Virus record (IMG/VR): IMGVR_UViG_3300033148_007469
Location: 1 to 42,689 of that record
Origin: a virus
Strand: one strand, 5' to 3'
DNA: 42,689 nt
Shown: piece after piece, positions 27,716 through 38,400 of the stretch
Numbering within the stretch: the first letter of the stretch is position 1
Layout: the number at the start of each line of letters is the position of its first letter
Translations under genes and position numbers: made by a program
Notes under the pieces: generated by a model
Databases searched by the model: none
What the model was told of the DNA's origin: nothing
What the model saw: only the letters and a program-made list of their open reading frames with translations

Positions 27716-28366
27716 ATGAAATGGACACCAAATAAATCGTATATGTGGAGAGAATATCAAAAAGAACTCATTGATGTTCAGAGGAAAATACAATATATAG
27801 ATGATTTCGATGGTCTATATAATAAAGCATTTTGGGAAAAAAGGACTATAAGACCGTTTGATTATTATGGTAAAATTATTACAGAACTTTTTGAAATAAA
27901 ATCTATGGTGGATTTTGGATGCGGCATTGGTCCTTATTTAGTTGGTGCTCTTCAAGGTGGTGCTAAAAAAGTTCTGGGTTTTGAAAAGGGATTTGAAATA
28001 GGAAAAGAATATATTCCAAAAAATATTATTGATCATATAAAATATGGTGATGTTGGTGAATTAATAGATTGTGGTAAATGGGACTGTGTTTTATCTATTG
28101 AAGTAGCAGAACATTTATTACCAGATGAAGTATCAATATATATGGAAAATCTAATAAATGCATCTAGTAGATTAATAATAATGAGCACATCACCAAAACG
28201 TAGTATGTATCATCTTAATCCGCAGTATAAATCATACTGGATACATAGATTTAAAGAATGTAACATAGAATACAGTGGAATGAAAACTCTGAGATTAGTA
28301 AATGCTTTAAAAAATATAAAAGCTAGAAGATATCTTATAGATTATATAATGGTATTTGAGGTATAA
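27716..28366 (+). CDS. Class I SAM methyltransferase (Methyltransf_23-like)
   Basis: 216 residues. Motif I is MVDFGCGIGPYLVGAL (about 62-77), then VLGFEKG, WDCVLSIEVAEHLLPDE (strand 4 and following helix), and SSRLIIMSTSPK. The N-terminus (residues 1-50) is helical and includes AFWEKRTIRPFDYYGKII. Acceptor unknown; the cluster context suggests sugar or lipid-like acceptors. Confidence 0.8.
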   Translation: MKWTPNKSYMWREYQKELIDVQRKIQYIDDFDGLYNKAFWEKRTIRPFDYYGKIITELFEIKSMVDFGCGIGPYLVGALQGGAKKVLGFEKGFEIGKEYIPKNIIDHIKYGDVGELIDCGKWDCVLSIEVAEHLLPDEVSIYMENLINASSRLIIMSTSPKRSMYHLNPQYKSYWIHRFKECNIEYSGMKTLRLVNALKNIKARRYLIDYIMVFEV

Positions 28367-28369
28367 TAA

Positions 28370-28885
28370 ATGAAAAGAAAGAGATTCGTTAGTGTTACTG
28401 CAAATTCTATTTGTTCAATTATAGAAGAATATTCTGTAAAGAAATATGCAGAAATAGGTTTATGGAAATGTCGTGGAATGAAAAAAATATTAAAAAAATA
28501 TGATGATAAAATGGATGAATATTGGGGTGTGGATCATTTTAGACAAAATTCAAAATTTTTTTATGCTAGTAGATTGATGATGTTTTTTAAAAGTTTTAAA
28601 TTACTTAACATGACATCAGAGCAATCTTCTGTACTTTTTAAAGAAAGATCAGAACATCCAAATTGGAAACCGTTTGATATGGTTTATATTGACGCTTCGC
28701 ATGATAAAGAAAGTGTTAAAAATGATATAAAATGTTGGAAACCATTAATAAAAAAAGGTGGAATTATATCTGGTCATGATTATACACATCCAAGTTGTCC
28801 AGAAGTTAAAATAGCTGTGGATGAATGCTTTGGAGAAGAAAATATCAAAACCCTAGAAGGATGGGTATGGTATATAGAAATATAA
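28370..28885 (+). CDS. Class I SAM methyltransferase (Methyltransf_24 type), paralogue of copy A
   Basis: 171 residues. KYAEIGLWKCRGMKKIL, FDMVYIDASHDKESVKNDI and KKGGIISGHDYTHP match the protein at 17629 part by part, with a shorter middle. Its stop shares one base with the next ATG. Confidence 0.85.
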   Translation: MKRKRFVSVTANSICSIIEEYSVKKYAEIGLWKCRGMKKILKKYDDKMDEYWGVDHFRQNSKFFYASRLMMFFKSFKLLNMTSEQSSVLFKERSEHPNWKPFDMVYIDASHDKESVKNDIKCWKPLIKKGGIISGHDYTHPSCPEVKIAVDECFGEENIKTLEGWVWYIEI

Positions 28886-29454
28886 TGAAAAAATATATAG
28901 ATGAAACAAGTGGTATATGGAATATAGATATGGCAAAAAGACATCATAGTTATGATCCTGTTCTAGCTGGTGCTATAAAGTATATGTTCAAAAATCCAAA
29001 AAGAGTTGCCGATCTTGGATGTGGCACAGGTAGATATTGTAAAATATTTGAATCATATGACTGGAAAGTAGATGGATATGAAGGAACAGAAGGCATAAAA
29101 GAATTAGGTATCTATGATAATATTTATAGTTTAGATTTATCACAACCCATTAGTGGTGTTGATACAGAATATGATTTAGTTATATGTCTTGAGGTGGGTG
29201 AACATATTCCAGAAAAATGTGAAGACATATTCATTGATAATGTGGCAAAATTTACTAGCAAAAATATAGTACTAAGCTGGGCAATTCCTGGTCAGGGTGG
29301 AAAAGGACACTTCAATGAGAGGTCTAATAAATATGTCATCAAGAAATTTAGAGAACGAGGTCTATTTGTGAAAAAGAGATGGTCAAAGGTATTAAGATAC
29401 TATAGTACATTGAGATGGTTTAAAAATACAATTATAGTTATGGAAAGAAGATAA
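28885..29454 (+). CDS. Class I SAM methyltransferase (Methyltransf_23-like), second
   Basis: 189 residues from ATG 28885, which shares its first A with the previous stop (TAATG). An earlier in-frame ATG at 28825 lies inside the preceding gene and adds an unrelated tail, so it is rejected. Motif I is VADLGCGTGRYCKIF (about 38-52), then WKVDGYEG, YDLVICLEVGEHIPEKC, and NIVLSWAIPGQGGKGH. The C-terminus is basic. Overlaps the next gene by one base. Confidence 0.8.
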   Translation: MKKYIDETSGIWNIDMAKRHHSYDPVLAGAIKYMFKNPKRVADLGCGTGRYCKIFESYDWKVDGYEGTEGIKELGIYDNIYSLDLSQPISGVDTEYDLVICLEVGEHIPEKCEDIFIDNVAKFTSKNIVLSWAIPGQGGKGHFNERSNKYVIKKFRERGLFVKKRWSKVLRYYSTLRWFKNTIIVMERR

Positions 29455-30068
29455 TGGGTAACGAATATCTTAGAAATTTTGAAATGGAATCATTATGGAC
29501 TGTAGTAGATAGTTTAGCACCAATTATTTTATCTAATGTTAAAGGATCTATTATAGAAATTGGTATGGGTAATTCAACTATAATGCTTTTAAAACATGCA
29601 ATTAAATATGATAGAGTTTTAATGAGCTGTGATCGTAGTGATAAAATTATTAAAAGAGTTAAAGATACTATTGATAAACATAAACTGAATTATAAAAGAC
29701 ATCATATCCATCAATGTATATCAACTGTTTTTATAGAAAAATTAAAGAAAACATTATTGAAAAATAATAATTCAGAATACTTACCAGCGATTGTTTTCAT
29801 AGATGGTAATCATTATTATGATGCTATTAAATATGAAGTTGATTATTTTATGGATATTTTACCACAAAATGCTATGATATTTTTACATGACACATATCCA
29901 CAGAAACATTATTATGAAAAGAAAATAAGTGCTGGCAGGACATGTGATTCATATAAGATAAGACATTATTTAGAAAATAATAAAGATTTATTTACTTTTA
30001 CTTGGCCATATACTGCAGCATATTGTGGTTTAACAATGGTTATGAAAAAAGATTTAACTAGACTCTAG
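29454..30068 (+). CDS. Class I SAM methyltransferase (Methyltransf_24-like), copy B2
   Basis: 204 residues. GSIIEIGMGNSTIMLLKHAI, AIVFIDGNHYYDAIKYEVDYF, NAMIFLHDTYPQ and FTWPYTAAYCGLTMVMKK match the protein at 26135. It is about 20 residues longer, mainly before the acidic loop. Start shares one base with the previous stop. Confidence 0.75.
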   Translation: MGNEYLRNFEMESLWTVVDSLAPIILSNVKGSIIEIGMGNSTIMLLKHAIKYDRVLMSCDRSDKIIKRVKDTIDKHKLNYKRHHIHQCISTVFIEKLKKTLLKNNNSEYLPAIVFIDGNHYYDAIKYEVDYFMDILPQNAMIFLHDTYPQKHYYEKKISAGRTCDSYKIRHYLENNKDLFTFTWPYTAAYCGLTMVMKKDLTRL

Positions 30069-30081
30069 GAGAGAAAAATTA

Positions 30082-30972
30082 ATGGATGATAGATTAAGAG
30101 AGTTGAAAGATGGTAGTTTTATAATTAATCAAAAAAATCTTTGTAAAGATATAGAGAAATTATGGTGGTCACAATATGGATCTAATTTTACTTTTTGGGA
30201 TAAAAAGTTTATTAAATTAGAATCTGATAAAGAGTTTAAATATAATAAAATTTCTCTTTGTACAAATGTTATGGATAGATTAGATGATTTAAAACAAACA
30301 TTACCACAGAATATAAAAGATAATTCTGATTATCCAAATGTTGAATATGTTATACTTGATTATAATAGTACTGAGGATAATCCTGGTATGTGGATTAAAA
30401 AAAATTATATGAATATGATTGAATCTGGTGAAATGATATTTATACAAGAGTGTACTGTAAAGAACTATAGTATGTCTCATTCAAGAAATATTTGTTTTAA
30501 AGTTGCTACAGGTGATATAGTTATTAATATAGATGCTGATGGATTTACAAATAAAGGATTTTGTACATTTTTAAATAGACTTGCTAATGATCAACCAGAA
30601 AAAGCAATATTTACAAAGGGTAAAAGTATGACCAGAGGTCGTCTTGGTTTTTATAAAAATGAGTTTATTGATTTACTTGGTGGTTATGATGAAAACATGG
30701 AAGGATATGGTCATGATGATAAAGATTTAATGTATAGAGCATGGCAGTTGGGTTTTAAAATGATGTGGTTTGGTGGTCAGTTTTATAGAGCCGTTGAGGG
30801 ACACAAAAAACATCAATCAGCTAATTATAAAAGAAGTTGGAAAATAACAGAGTCACGAAATAAATTAATATCAATAATAAATTTAATTGTTGGTGATCTT
30901 AAATCTAATGAAAACCATCGTTGGGGAAGAGCAACATTAAGGAAGAATTTTAATGAATGGATCAAAATATAA
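30082..30972 (+). CDS. GT2-type glycosyltransferase with GT7-like C-terminal motif
   Basis: 296 residues. KISLCTNVMDRLDDLKQTL opens a GT-A fold; YVILDYNSTED is the strand after it; the DxD motif is VINIDADG (about 148-155). LLGGYDENMEGYGHDDKDLMYRA (about 197-219) is the acceptor-side block shared with galactosyltransferase-type (GT7 C-terminal) enzymes. AGGAG-like ribosome site before the ATG. Its last 20 bases overlap the next gene. Confidence 0.82.
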   Translation: MDDRLRELKDGSFIINQKNLCKDIEKLWWSQYGSNFTFWDKKFIKLESDKEFKYNKISLCTNVMDRLDDLKQTLPQNIKDNSDYPNVEYVILDYNSTEDNPGMWIKKNYMNMIESGEMIFIQECTVKNYSMSHSRNICFKVATGDIVINIDADGFTNKGFCTFLNRLANDQPEKAIFTKGKSMTRGRLGFYKNEFIDLLGGYDENMEGYGHDDKDLMYRAWQLGFKMMWFGGQFYRAVEGHKKHQSANYKRSWKITESRNKLISIINLIVGDLKSNENHRWGRATLRKNFNEWIKI

Positions 30973-31531
30973 TATAAGATTGTGGAGTTTAGAAAAATTC
31001 GGTAGTAATTATATAGTAGATTGGTTATCAGAATATGATTGTAATGTGTATAATTTTGAAAATCAAGAAATAAAAATATCTAATGATGGATATGATATAT
31101 TATTACTTAGAGATATTTGGAATTGGATGGCTGATTATATATACTATGATGAAAATACTAAATTTACTCTTGATAATTATAATCCATCATATAAAAATGA
31201 TCCATATGCTAATCTTATAGATGGTAAAAAATACTTAGATATTAAATACTTATATTCTTTATATTATCAATATGCTAAGGAATTTATAGAATCAAATGAG
31301 TTTATTGTTATATCATTTAATAAATGGTTAGTAGATGAGGAATATAGAAAAGAAATATTAGATAAAATTGGAATTGAACATAAAAGTTATTCAATAGAAA
31401 GTGATGATATTTTAATTAGATGGGAAATTTTTATACAAAGTGTATCATTTTGGGAACAACTATTAAATTGTCAAGATGCTGTTGAACTTTCAAAGAAAAT
31501 ATTTGGTAGACCAAAAAGAATAATATGTTAA
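30953..31531 (+). CDS. Sulfotransferase-like protein
   Basis: 192 residues. Landmarks resemble short sulfotransferase-like phage proteins: LWSLEKFGSNYIVDWLSEYD near the start (place of the PAPS 5'-phosphosulfate loop), LLLRDIWNWMADYIYYD (place of the 3'-phosphate strand with Arg), and VISFNKWLVDEEYRKEILDKIGI. The exact loop residues are not canonical, so this is a fold-level guess. Sulfation would fit a glycan-decoration cluster. It overlaps the preceding glycosyltransferase by 20 bases. Confidence 0.5.
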   Translation: MNGSKYNIRLWSLEKFGSNYIVDWLSEYDCNVYNFENQEIKISNDGYDILLLRDIWNWMADYIYYDENTKFTLDNYNPSYKNDPYANLIDGKKYLDIKYLYSLYYQYAKEFIESNEFIVISFNKWLVDEEYRKEILDKIGIEHKSYSIESDDILIRWEIFIQSVSFWEQLLNCQDAVELSKKIFGRPKRIIC

Positions 31532-31550
31532 ATTATAAAAAGGATAAAAT

Positions 31551-32336
31551 ATGAAAAATTTTATGGTAGCAAATGTGCAGAAAAAAGGTAGGTTTTCTCC
31601 AGGCATGACTGTTAATGCATTAATAGCACAAATAGAAAATAGTTTAGAACTAGGTTGGAGAGCAAAGGATATAATGGTTTTGTCAAATTTTGACTTCTAT
31701 TATAGAGGCATAAAAACATATCAAATAGATCTTAATGAGTTTTGTCTTACTGGTAGTAAAATGTTTGGACTTAAATGGTTATTTGATAAAAAACAGATTG
31801 ATGATGTTATATGGTCACATGATCTTGATGCTTGGCAAAATGTATGGTTTGATCAACCTGAAATGAAAGATGTTGCTGCTGGGCAATATAGTCGTCCGAA
31901 ATTCAATGGTGGTAGTATATTCTGGACGCCACAATGTAGAGATATAGTAAACGAAATAGTTAAAATTATTTCAAAACATGAGTATAAAAAAGAAGAACCC
32001 ACAATAAATAAAGTTTTCAAATCTAAAAAGTTTAAAGATCGTGTAACTACCTTAGATTATAGTTATAATGTTGGTTGTTCTGGATTTTTGGAAAGATTTA
32101 TACTTGGAGAGAAACCAATTAAAGTTGCTCATTTTCATCCACATAGAGGTTTAGCATGGGAAACCTTTGCTCTTGATAAACATGGAATTGATGAAATACC
32201 AATGACCGATAGATTAATAAAATTATTATTAAAATATTATCCCGGTCGCCCAAAAAAACTTAGTGCAAAAAGTGAAAAATATAAAGGACAATTCAAAGAG
32301 AAAATAGAAAAGCTTAGACAAAAATCTAAAAAATAA
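31551..32336 (+). CDS. Putative GT-A-like transferase, last gene of the cluster
   Basis: 261 residues. WRAKDIMVLSNFDF, then VIWSHDLDAWQNVWF (DLD at about 92-94 in the place of a DxD motif), FNGGSIFWTPQCRDIV and a late VAHFHPHRG. The layout resembles GT-A nucleotide-sugar enzymes, but the match is weaker than for its neighbours. The C-terminus is strongly basic (Lys-rich). Followed by a terminator-like hairpin. Confidence 0.55.
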   Translation: MKNFMVANVQKKGRFSPGMTVNALIAQIENSLELGWRAKDIMVLSNFDFYYRGIKTYQIDLNEFCLTGSKMFGLKWLFDKKQIDDVIWSHDLDAWQNVWFDQPEMKDVAAGQYSRPKFNGGSIFWTPQCRDIVNEIVKIISKHEYKKEEPTINKVFKSKKFKDRVTTLDYSYNVGCSGFLERFILGEKPIKVAHFHPHRGLAWETFALDKHGIDEIPMTDRLIKLLLKYYPGRPKKLSAKSEKYKGQFKEKIEKLRQKSKK

Positions 32337-32345
32337 GAAATTTTT

Positions 32346-32386
32346 AAATATCCCTAAATATACTATATTGTATTTGGGGTATTTTT
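32346..32386 (+). terminator. Terminator-like hairpin after sugar cluster
   Basis: Arms 32346-32360 and 32371-32384 pair with one bulge and one G-T pair around a CCC/GGG core, followed by a T run. It separates the sugar cluster from the giant serine-repeat gene. Confidence 0.7.
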
Positions 32387-32398
32387 ATGCTTTTTAAA

Positions 32399-32406
32399 TA
32401 TAAATA
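32399..32406 (+). promoter_or_regulatory. TATAAATA late promoter box before giant serine-repeat gene 2
   Basis: An exact octamer 37 bases before the ATG at 32444 and just after the terminator-like hairpin, so the giant gene has its own late-type signal. Confidence 0.55.
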
Positions 32407-32443
32407 TTAGATAGTGGAATAATGTAAATTTTTAAGGTATATA

Positions 32444-35400
32444 ATGGCAGAACCAAACGTAAAATTTGAAGATACTGGTGCAGTAACATTTGAAGATACT
32501 GATGCAGTAGAATGGTGGAGTAGTTCTTCAAGCTCCGAAAGTTCTTCAAGCTCTGAAAGCTCTGAAAGTTCTTCAAGTTCTGAAAGTTCTTCAAGTTCTG
32601 AAAGTTCTTCAAGCAGTAGTTCCGAATCTAGTTCAAGCTCAAGCTCTGAAAGTTCTTCAAGCTCTGAGAGTTCTTCAAGCTCTGAAAGTTCTTCAAGCAG
32701 TAGTTCTGAGAGTTCATCAAGCAGTAGTTCTGAATCAAGCAGTAGTTCTGAAAGTTCTTCAAGCAGTAGTTCTGAATCTAGTTCAAGCTCAAGTTCTGAA
32801 AGTTCGTCAAGTTCTGAAAGTTCTTCAAGCTCTGAAAGTTCTTCAAGCTCTTCTTCAACTTCATTTACACCAGATGTGGTTTTTAAAGATACTGGTGCTG
32901 TAGAATGGACCGATACAGATGATGTTGTTTTTGAAGATATATCAGTAACGGGTGATTCAAGCTCAAGTAGTGAAAGTTCGTCTGAAAGTTCTTCAAGTAG
33001 TAGTTCAGAATCCTCATCAAGCAGTAGTTCCGAAAGTTCATCAAGCAGTAGTTCCGAGTCAAGCTCAAGTTCCGAAAGTTCTTCCAGCAGTAGTTCTGAA
33101 AGTTCATCAAGCAGTAGTTCTGAAAGTTCATCAAGCAGTAGTTCTGAATCTAGTTCAAGCTCAAGTTCTGAATCTAGTTCAAGCTCAAGTTCTGAAAGTT
33201 CATCAAGCAGTAGTTCTGAAAGTTCATCAAGCTCAAGTTCTGAAAGTTCTTCAAGTTCTTCAAGTTCTGAATCATCTTCAAGCTCAAGTTCTGAGAGTTC
33301 TTCAAGCTCAAGTTCTGAAAGTTCATCAAGCAGTAGTTCTGAATCATCTTCAAGCAGTAGTTCTGAAAGTTCAAGTTCTTCAAGTTCTGAATCATCAAGT
33401 TCTTCAAGTTCTGAGAGTTCTTCAAGCTCAAGTTCTGAATCATCTTCAAGCAGTAGTTCTGAATCATCTTCAAGCAGTAGTTCTGAATCATCAAGTTCTG
33501 AATCATCAAGTTCTGAAGTTCAAGTTCTTCAAGTAGTGAATCTTCAAGCTCATCAGAAAGTTCTTCAAGCAGTAGTTCCGAGAGTTCATCAAGTAGTAGT
33601 TCTGAATCAAGCAGTAGTTCTGAAAGTTCTTCAAGCTCTTCTTCAACTTCATTTACACCAGATGTAGTTTTTAAAGATACTGGTGCTGTAGAATGGACCG
33701 ATACAGATGATGTTGTTTTTGAAGATATATCAATGACAGATGAATCTAGCTCAAGTTCTGAATCTAGTTCTGAAAGTTCAAGTTCTGAAAGTTCAAGTTC
33801 TGAATCATCTTCAAGTTCTGAAAGTTCATCAAGTTCAAGTTCTGAAAGTTCATCAAGTTCAAGTTCTGAAAGTTCAAGTAGTGAATCATCTTCAAGCTCA
33901 AGTTCAGAAAGTTCAAGTTCATCAAGTTCAGAAAGTTCAAGTTCATCAAGTTCAGAAAGTTCAAGTTCATCAAGTTCGGAAAGTTCAAGTTCGGAAAGTT
34001 CAAGTTCATCAAGTTCTGAGAGTTCTTCCAGCTCAAGCTCTGAATCATCTTCCAGCTCAAGCTCTGAATCATCTTCCAGCTCAAGCTCTGAAAGTTCATC
34101 AAGTTCAAGTTCCGAATCATCTTCCAGCAGTAGTTCTGAATCAAGCTCAAGTTCTGAAAGTTCATCAAGTTCCAGTTCTGAAAGTTCATCAAGTTCAAGT
34201 TCCGAATCATCTTCCAGCAGTAGTTCAGAAAGTTCGTCAAGCAGTAGTTCTGAGTCAAGTTCAAGTTCTGAAAGCTCAAGTTCGTCAAGTTCTGAAAGCT
34301 CAAGTTCGTCAAGTTCTGAATCATCAAGTTCTGAATCATCTTCAAGCAGTAGTTCTGAATCAAGCTCAAGTTCTGAAAGTTCTTCCAGCTCAAGTTCTGA
34401 AAGTTCTTCAAGCAGTAGTTCTGAATCATCAAGTAGTGAAAGTTCTTCCAGCAGTAGTTCTGAATCAAGTTCAAGCTCTGAAAGTTCAAGTTCGTCAAGC
34501 TCTGAAAGTTCAAGTTCGTCAAGCTCTGAGAGTTCAAGTTCTTCAGAAAGTTCATCAAGCAGTAGTTCTGAATCATCTTCAAGCAGTAGTTCTGAATCAA
34601 GCTCAAGTTCTGAAAGTTCTTCAAGCAGTAGTTCTGAAAGTTCTTCAAGCAGTAGTTCTGAAAGTTCTTCAAGCAGTAGTTCTGAATCATCTTCAAGCAG
34701 TAGTTCTGAATCAAGCTCAAGTTCTGAAAGTTCATCAAGCTCAAGTTCTGAAAGTTCTTCCAGCTCAAGCTCTGAAAGTTCTTCCAGCTCAAGCTCTGAA
34801 AGTTCTTCAAGCAGTAGTTCTGAATCAAGTTCAAGTTCTGAGAGTTCATCAAGCAGTAGTTCTGAGAGTTCATCAAGCAGTAGTTCTGAGAGTTCATCAA
34901 GCAGTAGTTCTGAAAGTTCATCAAGCAGTAGTTCTGAAAGTTCATCAAGCAGTAGTTCTGAAAGTTCAAGTTCGTCAAGTTCAGAAAGTTCTTCCAGCAG
35001 TAGTTCTGAAAGTTCAAGTAGTGAAAGTTCTTCCAGCAGTAGTTCTGAGTCAAGTTCCAGTTCTGAGAGTTCATCAAGCAGTAGTTCTGAGAGTTCTTCA
35101 AGCTCAAGTTCTGAGAGTTCTTCAAGCTCAAGTTCTGAAAGTTCATCAAGCAGTAGTTCTGAATCAAGTTCAAGTTCATCAAGTTCTGAAAGTAGTAGTT
35201 CTAGTTCTTCCGAGTCTAGTTCAAGTAGTGAAAGTTCTTCAAGCTCAAGTTCTGAATCATCTTCAAGCTCAAGTTCTGAATCATCATCAAGCTCAAGTTC
35301 TGAAAGTTCTTCAAGCAGTAGTTCTGAATCATCTTCAAGTTCTGAAAGTTCTAGTTCTGAATCATCTAGTTCATCCAGTTCTGAAAGCTCTAGTTCTGAA

Positions 35401-38400
35401 TCATCATCCAGTTCTAGTTCAGAAAGCTCTTCAAGCTCAAGTAGTGAGAGTTCTTCAAGCTCAAGTAGTGAGAGTTCTTCAAGTTCAAGTAGTGAAAGCA
35501 GTAGTTCTAGTTCTTCTGAAAGTTCGTCAAGCTCGGAAAGTTCTTCAAGCTCAAGCTCAGAAAGTTCATCAAGCAGTAGTTCTTCTGAAAGTTCTTCAAG
35601 TTCCAGTTCTGAAAGTTCGTCAAGCAGTAGTTCAGAAAGCTCAAGCTCAAGTTCCAGTTCTGAAAGCTCTTCAAGCTCAAGCTCTGAGAGTTCTTCAAGT
35701 TCAAAATCTAGTGAAACATTTAGTAGTTCAAGTTCTGAATCTAGCTCAACAAGCTCTGCAAGTTCTGAAAGTTCAAGTTCTAGTAGTGAAAGCTCTTCAA
35801 GCTCAAGCTCTGAGAGTTCTTCAAGTTCGTCAAGTGAGAGTTCGTCAAGTTCGTCAAGTGAAAGTTCTAGTTCTTCAGAAAGTTCTTCAAGTTCTTCAAG
35901 CTCTGAAAGTTCAAGTAGTTCAAGCTCTGAAAGTTCAAGTAGTTCAAGCTCTGAAAGTTCAAGTAGTTCAAGCTCTGAAAGTTCAAGTTCAAGTTCAAGT
36001 AGTGAAAGCTCAAGTTCTTCAAGTAGTGAATCATCTTCAAGTTCAAGTAGTGAATCATCTTCAAGCTCAAGTTCAGAAAGTTCAAGTTCATCAAGTTCAG
36101 AGAGTTCTTCCAGCTCAAGTAGTGAGAGTTCATCAAGCAGTAGTTCTTCTGAAAGTTCGTCAAGTTCCAGTTCTGAGAGTTCGTCAAGTTCCAGTTCTGA
36201 GAGTTCGTCAAGTTCCAGTTCTGAGAGTTCATCAAGCAGTAGTTCTGAAAGCTCAAGTTCTAGTTCTTCTGAAAGCTCAAGTTCTAGTTCTTCTGAAAGC
36301 TCAAGTTCATCAAGCTCGGAAAGTTCCTCAAGCAGTAGTTCAAGTGAATCATCATCAAGTTCTAGTTCAGAAAGCTCAAGTTCTTCAGAAAGTTCCTCAA
36401 GCAGTAGTTCTGAATCATCTAGTTCTAGTTCAAGTGAATCATCTAGTTCGTCAAGCTCGGAAAGTTCAAGTTCATCAAGTTCGGAAAGTTCAAGTTCAAG
36501 TTCTAGTTCAGAAAGTTCTTCAAGCAGTAGTTCAGAAAGTTCTTCAAGCAGTAGTTCTGAAAGTTCATCAAGCTCAAGTTCTGAAAGTTCATCAAGTTCC
36601 AGTTCTGAGAGTTCTAGCTCAAGCTCAAGTAGCGAATCATCAAGCTCATCAAGCTCTGAGAGTTCAAGTTCATCAAGCTCTGAAAGTTCAAGTTCAAGTA
36701 GTTCTGAAAGTTCATCAAGTTCAAAATCTAGTGAAACATTTAGTAGTTCAAGTTCTGAATCTAGCTCAACAAGCTCTGCAAGTTCTGAAAGTTCAAGTTC
36801 TTCAAGTGAAAGTTCGTCAAGTTCATCAAGTGAAAGTTCGTCAAGTTCATCAAGTGAAAGTTCGTCAAGTTCGTCAAGTGAAAGTTCTAGTTCTTCAGAA
36901 AGTTCATCAAGTTCATCAAGTTCTGAAAGTTCATCAAGCAGTAGTTCTAAAAGTTCATCAAGTTCAAGCTCAGAAAGTTCATCAAGTTCAAGCTCAGAAA
37001 GTTCAAGTTCCAGTTCAAGTTCTGAGAGTTCAAGTTCATCAAGCTCGGAAAGTTCATCAAGCAGTAGTTCTGAATCTAGTTCAAGCTCAAGTAGTGAGAG
37101 TTCAAGTTCGTCAAGCTCAGAAAGTTCAAGTTCGTCAAGCTCAGAAAGTTCATCCAGTTCTAGTTCTTCTGAATCATCCAGTTCTAGTTCTTCTGAATCA
37201 TCCAGTTCATCCAGTTCTGAGAGTTCTTCAAGCAGTAGTTCAAGTGAATCATCATCAAGCTCAAGTTCTGAAAGTTCAAGTTCATCAGAAAGTTCTTCAA
37301 GCAGTAGTTCCGAATCATCAAGTTCATCAAGTAGTGAATCATCAAGTTCATCAAGTAGTGAATCATCAAGTTCATCTAGTAGTGAATCATCAAGTTCTAG
37401 CTCAAGTTCTGAAAGTTCTTCAAGTTCAAGTTCCGAATCATCTTCAAGCAGTAGTTCTGAAAGTTCAAGTTCTTCAAGTTCTGAAAGTTCAAGTTCTTCA
37501 AGTTCTGAAAGTTCTAGCTCAAGTTCAAGTAGTGAGAGTTCTTCCAGCTCAAGTTCAGAAAGTTCAAGTTCTTCAAGTTCTGAGAGTTCATCAAGCAGTA
37601 GTTCTGAAAGTTCATCAAGTTCAAAATCTAGTGAAACATTTAGTAGTTCAAGTTCTGAATCTAGCTCAACAAGCTCTGCAAGTTCTGAATCATCAAGTTC
37701 AAGTTCAGAATCTAGTAGTAGTTCTGAAAGTTCGTCAAGCAGTAGTTCTGAGAGTTCAAGTAGTTCTAAGAGTTCTTCCAGCTCAAGTTCTGAAAGTTCT
37801 TCCAGCTCAAGTTCTGAAAGTTCTTCCAGCTCAAGTTCTGAAAGTTCATCAAGCAGTAGTTCTGAAAGTTCGTCAAGCAGTAGTTCTGAAAGTTCTTCCA
37901 GCTCAAGTTCAAGTGAATCATCAAGTTCATCAAGTTCAAGTGAAAGTTCGTCAAGTTCTAGTTCAGAAAGTTCATCAAGCAGTAGTTCAGAAAGTTCATC
38001 AAGCAGTAGTTCAGAAAGTTCATCAAGTTCAAGTTCTGAAAGTTCATCAAGTTCCAGTTCTGAAAGTTCTTCAAGCAGTAGCTCTGAGAGTTCAAGTTCT
38101 AGCTCAAGTAGTGAAAGTTCATCTAGCTCAAGTAGTGAAAGTTCGTCAAGTTCCAGTTCTGAGAGTTCTTCTAGCTCAAGTAGTGAAAGTTCTTCCAGCT
38201 CAAAATCAAGCACAACATTTAGTAGTTCAAGTTCCGAATCTAGCTCAACAAGCTCTGCAAGTTCTGAAAGTTCAAGTTCAAGTAGTGAATCATCTTCAAG
38301 TTCTGAAAGTTCATCTAGTTCTAGCTCTGAAAGTTCGTCAAGTTCTGAATCATCTTCAAGTTCTGAAAGTTCGTCAAGCAGTAGTTCTGAATCATCATCA

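Noticed and set aside
33510-33520. Programmed -1 ribosomal frameshift in giant gene 2
   Set aside because: No classical slippery heptamer or following pseudoknot is seen; a missing base is simpler, and similar losses occur at 2487 and 40903.
33174-38213. Antisense open frame of 1,679 codons, Leu/Glu/Asp/Ser-rich
   Set aside because: It is the reverse reading of the Ser repeat; it has no ribosome site or unique domain and changes register exactly where the sense gene does.
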